The position numbers and the translations under genes were made by a program. Below the pieces are notes generated by a model. It did no database searches. It saw only the letters and a program-made list of their open reading frames with translations, and had not been told where the DNA came from. A stretch of DNA of 64,000 bases from contig JAFYOP010000004.1 in assembly GCA_017547885.1 (NCBI GenBank), forward strand, positions 124,001 to 188,000. The letters are read 5' to 3'. The DNA is from Clostridia bacterium (lineage in GTDB: Bacteria > Bacillota > Clostridia > Christensenellales > CAG-138). Below are positions 60,296 to 64,000 of the stretch, piece after piece; the first letter of the stretch is position 1; every line of letters starts with the position of its first letter.

Positions 60296-61666
60296 TTACA
60301 GGCTCAGGAAGCCGCTGGCTCTGCGCCGGGGAAGTTCTGTGAAGGGGTCGGAAAGGTCAACAACTTTGCGCTTGTTCTCTTTGGCAGCAAGCACGGGGGA
60401 AGGACGGGACATAAGGCCGTAACGGAGTGCTTCGGGGGCATGGTCGTTACCGTCAGCAGCGTCCTCACGGTTATGTTCGTCATACTGCAACTGCGGCATA
60501 TACTTGATAAGGTTCGTGCAGTTCGGGAATACCTGAAGCCAAGGCTTGCCGTCAGGGGCATCGGCGAGAAACTCACGGACACGCTGCCATCCCACAATGC
60601 GGGAGTTATCAGCGGGCTCTACGGGAACGCCGGATATGCCAAGGCTTTCTGCTATACTTTCACCCACAATGCCCTTGCGGGTGACGTTTTGCATACCACG
60701 CCTCTGCCACATATCGGGAGAACCTACGGTGTAAGCTATCTTCTGTGCGCCGGTCTGCTGCTTGATGGAAGCCGCAACCTCATTGACGTTCCGCTGTGTG
60801 CGGTAGTATTCGTCATACACATAAATGCGCTTATCAGGGGACACGGCAAACCACAGGACGCAGCAAGGGTCGTTGTAGCCCCAGTCCATTGCCCTGAAAC
60901 GCCGCCAGTAGGCGGGAATGGTGAAGGGTTCGCACACGTGACGTTCTCTGCGCCACTCTTTGAAGTACTGGCCCTCGATTACGTCCCAGTCGCCGTCAAG
61001 ATGCGCTCGGCGCATATCTTCAGGCAATGCTTCAAGGTTTTCAACGTACTCAGGGTCAGCAATCATCAGTGCGTGATTGTCGTACACTCTGGCAGGAATA
61101 AATGCATAGTTTTCAGGCTTCTCCCCCTTGCGGTATTCCCTGTCGATGAACAGCCGCTTTACCCAGTCATGGCCTACGCCACCGGGGTTACACGTATAGA
61201 ACATCCGTGGTGAGAAGTCCGTTCTTGTGGTTCGATTGCAAGTGGTGAGGAAACGCATTTGAGCTTCTGTGAAGTGCGTTGCTTCCTCCAGTGCTATGAC
61301 TTCATATTCCTGTCCCTGATACTGGTAAACGTCACCTTCAGAGTCGCAGTAACCGAACTTCAAGCGGCTGCCGTTGGGAAAGCGGAACACCTTTTCTGTC
61401 TCGTTGTAGTCCGCAAACCCGTTAAGTTCTATGCGGAGGGGGTTTATGATGTTTTCCTTCAGTTCCGGGAGAGTACGGCGCAGGATAAGCCCCCTTAATC
61501 CGTCATAGTTCAGCATCAGCAGCACCATCTTCCTGCGCATGGCCCAAGATTTGCCGCCGCCCCTCGCACCGCCATAACAAGTATGTCGGGCAGTGGTTTC
61601 AAAAAACTCTCTTTGACGTGGGTTGGGCAATCCCTGAAGGACTAACTTAGGGACTGGTGCTGCCAT
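60296..61666 (-). CDS. terL: Phage terminase large subunit
   Basis: The 456-residue protein has Walker A GGARGGGKS (32-40), the Walker B/catalytic VIALEEATHF (about 117-126), the coupling motif TCNP-like FYTCNPGG and the nuclease domain with AMDWGYNDP and a late 'EDAADGNDHAPEALRYG' stretch. It pumps and cuts DNA during packaging. Start overlaps the spacing of the next gene by 3 nt. Confidence 0.95.
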   Translation of the reverse strand: MAAPVPKLVLQGLPNPRQREFFETTARHTCYGGARGGGKSWAMRRKMVLLMLNYDGLRGLILRRTLPELKENIINPLRIELNGFADYNETEKVFRFPNGSRLKFGYCDSEGDVYQYQGQEYEVIALEEATHFTEAQMRFLTTCNRTTRTDFSPRMFYTCNPGGVGHDWVKRLFIDREYRKGEKPENYAFIPARVYDNHALMIADPEYVENLEALPEDMRRAHLDGDWDVIEGQYFKEWRRERHVCEPFTIPAYWRRFRAMDWGYNDPCCVLWFAVSPDKRIYVYDEYYRTQRNVNEVAASIKQQTGAQKIAYTVGSPDMWQRRGMQNVTRKGIVGESIAESLGISGVPVEPADNSRIVGWQRVREFLADAPDGKPWLQVFPNCTNLIKYMPQLQYDEHNREDAADGNDHAPEALRYGLMSRPSPVLAAKENKRKVVDLSDPFTELPRRRASGFLSL

Positions 61667-61669
61667 GAT

Positions 61670-61984
61670 TTACTCCTCTGCGGCCTTGTCGCCAGCACCA
61701 GCGTCAGGGTCGGTCAGATTCCTACCGCCGCCGATAGTCATGTCAGCATAGTTGGCGTTTACTTCGGCGATACCCTTCTGGCTGTTCACAAGAATATCGG
61801 CAACGGTCTTGGGTACTTCAACGTACTGGCCTGCCATAATCTTATAGCCATAGCCGTTGATGCGGACAACGTGAATATCCTCTGCGGGCTTCAGGCCGGG
61901 GGTGGAGGGGATTATTATCTTAACCTTGGGTTCAGCATCGAGAATTTCCTTTACGGACTTGGTGGGCTTGGTTATCTTTGCCAT
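61670..61984 (-). CDS. Phage hypothetical structural protein, 104 aa
   Basis: A basic start (AKITKPTKSVKEIL), then a short beta domain (DIHVVRINGYGYKIMAGQYVEVPKTVADIL) and an acidic/Gly tail. It lies between capsid and terminase genes and resembles small head-decoration or neck proteins by position. Function unknown. Confidence 0.6.
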   Translation of the reverse strand: MAKITKPTKSVKEILDAEPKVKIIIPSTPGLKPAEDIHVVRINGYGYKIMAGQYVEVPKTVADILVNSQKGIAEVNANYADMTIGGGRNLTDPDAGAGDKAAEE

Positions 61985-62015
61985 GATAAAATTATTCCTT
62001 TCGCAGTAGAATTAA

Positions 62016-62033
62016 GGGGGCATTTCTGCCCCC
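62016..62033 (-). terminator. Hairpin downstream of the capsid gene
   Basis: GGGGGCA/TGCCCCC with loop TTTC, followed on the minus strand by TTAATT. It may lower transcription past the highly expressed capsid gene. Confidence 0.5.
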
Positions 62034-62049
62034 TGTTTTGTTTGTTGAA

Positions 62050-62994
62050 TTAAGCGGTAACGGCGTGACGGATGCACAGCAGCCATTCTGTGTTTAGAAG
62101 AGCGGCGGCGAAAGCTGTTACCTTTGCGCCAACGGTAGCCCTCTGGTCGAGGGGGTCAGCAGAGCCAGCAGAGCCGTGGGGCTTGATGATGGCCTTGATT
62201 GCGCCAGAACCGGCGATGTCGATAGTGCCGTAGGAATCAGCACCGAAAACAAAGGTATCGTGTACGTCAACAGTACCGTTGCTTACGGACTTGCCGTTGG
62301 TGGACTCTACGAATACGACGCCGAACATCTTGCCCAGCTCACCGTCATAAATCTGTTCTGCGTTGGAGTACTTGGATACGTCCTGCCACAGAGCATCGCT
62401 CTGGAGGTCGTAGGTGGCATCGGGATCGCAGATGCAGATGTAGTGGGGCTTACCGCCCTTACGGGTGAACTTGCGGGCCTTGTTCTTCTTGAGGGTACGA
62501 ACGGCCTTGCGGATTTCATAAACGGTCAGCACGTCAGCAGCGGCGATGTTGTTGTCGCCAACCTTGCCATTGGCATACTGAACGTTGGTAGTGGTGTGCA
62601 TAACATCGCGGGTAATCATATCCAGTACGTTACCCAGCTGCTCACCAAGCAGTTCGGAACTGTCGGAAATGACGTTGTCGATGGCGGTCAGGTCGAGGAA
62701 GTCAGAAACCTCTACGAATGCACCGTACTGGGCGACAGTCGCCTTGATTTCGGTCATGGAGAGGTTCTGCGCATTGGGGGTTACGCCCTCCTGAAGTGCC
62801 TGCTGGGCGGCATCGGGAGTAAACAGATTCCAGCGGCGGAACTGAACCTCCTTACCGTTGTTCTTGGGAATGGAACGCTTCTGAGCGTAAGTCGCATAGA
62901 CGAACTGAGTCTTTGCGTACTCAAGCATCTTGCGGTCATAGTAGGTCTGCATTGTGGGCGCAAGGCCGGAAGTTGCGGTTGTCATGGTAGGCAT
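62050..62994 (-). CDS. Major capsid protein, N4-gp56 type
   Basis: The 314-residue protein matches the N4-gp56 capsid family: TMQTYYDRKMLEYAKTQFVY, 'KRSIPKNNGKEVQFRRW', GVTPNAQNLSMTEIKATVAQYG and FVEVSDFLDLT. This places the phage near N4-like podoviruses in head type. A ribosome binding site (AAGGAG) precedes the start. It follows the scaffold gene. Confidence 0.9.
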   Translation of the reverse strand: MPTMTTATSGLAPTMQTYYDRKMLEYAKTQFVYATYAQKRSIPKNNGKEVQFRRWNLFTPDAAQQALQEGVTPNAQNLSMTEIKATVAQYGAFVEVSDFLDLTAIDNVISDSSELLGEQLGNVLDMITRDVMHTTTNVQYANGKVGDNNIAAADVLTVYEIRKAVRTLKKNKARKFTRKGGKPHYICICDPDATYDLQSDALWQDVSKYSNAEQIYDGELGKMFGVVFVESTNGKSVSNGTVDVHDTFVFGADSYGTIDIAGSGAIKAIIKPHGSAGSADPLDQRATVGAKVTAFAAALLNTEWLLCIRHAVTA

Positions 62995-63007
62995 AATTTA
63001 AATCTCC

Positions 63008-63853
63008 TTACTTGAATGTGATTCTTTTGCCGTCCATTCTTGCTTTTTTAGCCTTTTCCTCAAAGGCTCTGAATTCCTCAGAGGACATCTTGTCGGGGGA
63101 GAAATCCACAGCCTTGGGCTGGGCATTGCCGGACGGTCTTATAGACTGGGGCAGGCGGTTATTCCGCTCACGCGTTGCCGCTGCCTGATTCTGTGCGGTT
63201 GATTTCTGCGCCATCATAAGCACGGCCTTTGCCGTACCGTAAAGGTCGCAGTTCTGGATGAAGTCGGGGTCAATCTCGATGTACGCCTTGACGGGTGCGT
63301 TATCACCGAGGACATTACGGATGTCGTCAACGATTCGCTGCGCCCTCTGCTTGTCCGTCTCTACGCCGTTATCTTCGGCGGGAGCAGGAGCGGGGGAAGG
63401 GGCAGGAGCGGGAGCGAAACTTTTCTCCATAACGTACTTTGCGAGAGCGGCGGGGTCTTTTGCGAGTTCCTGCGCCTGTCTCTCTCTCATGGCTTCAAGA
63501 GCCTTGTTTGCGTCACCGCCATGCTGTGCAGCCAGTTCACGACCAAGCACATAGACGGGGTCACGCTCAAACTTGTTTCGTTCGGCGGCAAGTCTCTTGG
63601 CAAAGGCGTTGTTCTCACGCTCCTTAACCAACTGCTGCGCCTGCTCTACCGTTTTCTGCTGGTCGGCGACACCCTGTTCAGCTTCGGGAGCGTCCTCCTG
63701 CGGCTGTTCTGCGCCCGTTTCAGTAACGGCTGCGGAGTCGTCTGATTCCTCAAGCAACTCTGCAATGGTAACTACATCGTCTTCCTGTTCAGCGGCGACC
63801 TGAGCGGAATTATCAACGATGGCTTCATCAACGCCCGAAATTTCTTTGTTCAT
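63008..63853 (-). CDS. Phage scaffold-like protein
   Basis: The start at 63853 follows AGGAG; a longer frame would run through the tRNA-Ser gene. The 281-residue protein is acidic and Ala/Gln-rich at the start, helical in the middle (QQLVKERENNAFAKRLAAERNKF), has a Pro/Ala linker (about 165-185) and a basic C-terminus. This layout and its place before the capsid gene fit a scaffolding protein. Confidence 0.75.
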   Translation of the reverse strand: MNKEISGVDEAIVDNSAQVAAEQEDDVVTIAELLEESDDSAAVTETGAEQPQEDAPEAEQGVADQQKTVEQAQQLVKERENNAFAKRLAAERNKFERDPVYVLGRELAAQHGGDANKALEAMRERQAQELAKDPAALAKYVMEKSFAPAPAPSPAPAPAEDNGVETDKQRAQRIVDDIRNVLGDNAPVKAYIEIDPDFIQNCDLYGTAKAVLMMAQKSTAQNQAAATRERNNRLPQSIRPSGNAQPKAVDFSPDKMSSEEFRAFEEKAKKARMDGKRITFK

Positions 63854-63911
63854 GGTTTCTCCTAAGTGCTTTCGCACACGCCCTTTATGGTCGGCGGCAC
63901 CAGTTTGGGTA

Positions 63912-64000
63912 TGGCGGAAGGTGAAGGATTCGAACCTTCGGTGCAAGCTGCTTTACAGTCACACGCCTGATTAGCAATCAGGTGGATTTAACCTCTCTCC
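63912..64000 (-). tRNA. Phage tRNA-Ser (anticodon GCU), cut by window edge
   Basis: On the minus strand: anticodon stem CCTGA/TCAGG with loop TTGCTAA (GCU), a long variable arm of class II tRNAs, T arm GAAGG/CCTTC, acceptor 3' strand ACCTTCC, discriminator G and encoded CCA. The acceptor 5' strand lies beyond position 64000. It is inside the late module, before the scaffold gene. Confidence 0.9.

Noticed and set aside
59600..61213. 537-codon plus-strand open frame opposite terminase and connector genes
   Set aside because: It is antisense to clear phage genes, lacks a domain pattern and a ribosome binding site, and reads as a mirror of their codon bias.
63853..63946. Extended start of the scaffold-like protein
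   Set aside because: The extra residues come from reading through the tRNA-Ser gene; the ATG at 63853 has a good AGGAG.

Overview
The window joins a block of ordinary Firmicutes (Clostridia-type) chromosome, about 1-30.5 kb, to a large part of a temperate phage genome, about 30.5-64 kb. The host call rests on strong AGGAGG ribosome binding sites, yajC next to a TIGR04086 membrane gene, HemZ, the DUF421/DUF4363 pair, an LCP protein, Hsp33 and SpoIIM-free but typically clostridial gene order. Genus cannot be told from the sequence.

Chromosomal part. On the minus strand lie an unknown membrane protein and a RarD-type EamA transporter. A plus-strand run follows: two lipoproteins (DUF4349, SIMPL), a DUF2156 protein, yajC, a TIGR04086 protein, recJ, apt, a RelA/SpoT (p)ppGpp enzyme, dtd, an MBL hydrolase, hemZ, DUF421 and DUF4363. 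Next is a minus-strand patch: a small kinase-fold protein, an ECF sigma factor with its probable anti-sigma partner, and an S24-type repressor. That repressor is divergent from a small membrane-protein gene whose consensus promoter carries a palindrome in its spacer. Then come a PQQ-propeller protein, HflX with a JAMM-like N-terminus, a dTMP-kinase-like protein, an M15-like peptidase, an LCP protein, a methyltransferase, a metzincin-motif protein, hslO, a TPR protein, an RlmL-type rRNA methyltransferase and tRNA-Ala(GGC).

Phage part. An integrase gene abuts tRNA-Ala, the likely attachment site. The lysogeny region has a membrane protein, a repressor and a divergent Cro-like gene with repeated operators. 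It also has a candidate small RNA and a 45-codon gene with its own promoter. Right after the Cro-like gene is a 460-bp non-coding block of four tandem, sequence-diverged but structurally matching stem-loop units of about 100-113 nt. The plus-strand early module continues with HTH proteins, a PD-(D/E)XK nuclease, RecT, SSB, an initiator-like protein containing iteron-like dyads and an AT-rich tract (probable origin), DnaB, a RuvC-like resolvase, then many small accessory genes (Lar-like anti-restriction, DUF551, zinc ribbons, an RNA ligase, DUF6378, an XRE-RHH fusion). It ends at a bidirectional terminator near 44.6 kb.

The late module is on the minus strand and enters from beyond 64 kb: tRNA-Ser(GCU) (cut by the window edge), scaffold-like protein, N4-gp56-type major capsid protein, terminase large subunit, connector and tail proteins, a BppU-type protein, two tandemly duplicated glycine-rich tail-tip genes, a sortase-anchored surface protein, endolysin, holin, and a 2018-residue virion protein with a nuclease-like domain. 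This set suggests a podovirus-like temperate phage; the portal gene and the distal attachment site lie outside the window. The best candidates for something undescribed are the four-unit structured RNA array and a 22-residue motif shared by the lysogeny-module membrane protein and the N-terminus of the giant virion protein, which suggests an exclusion or docking interaction.
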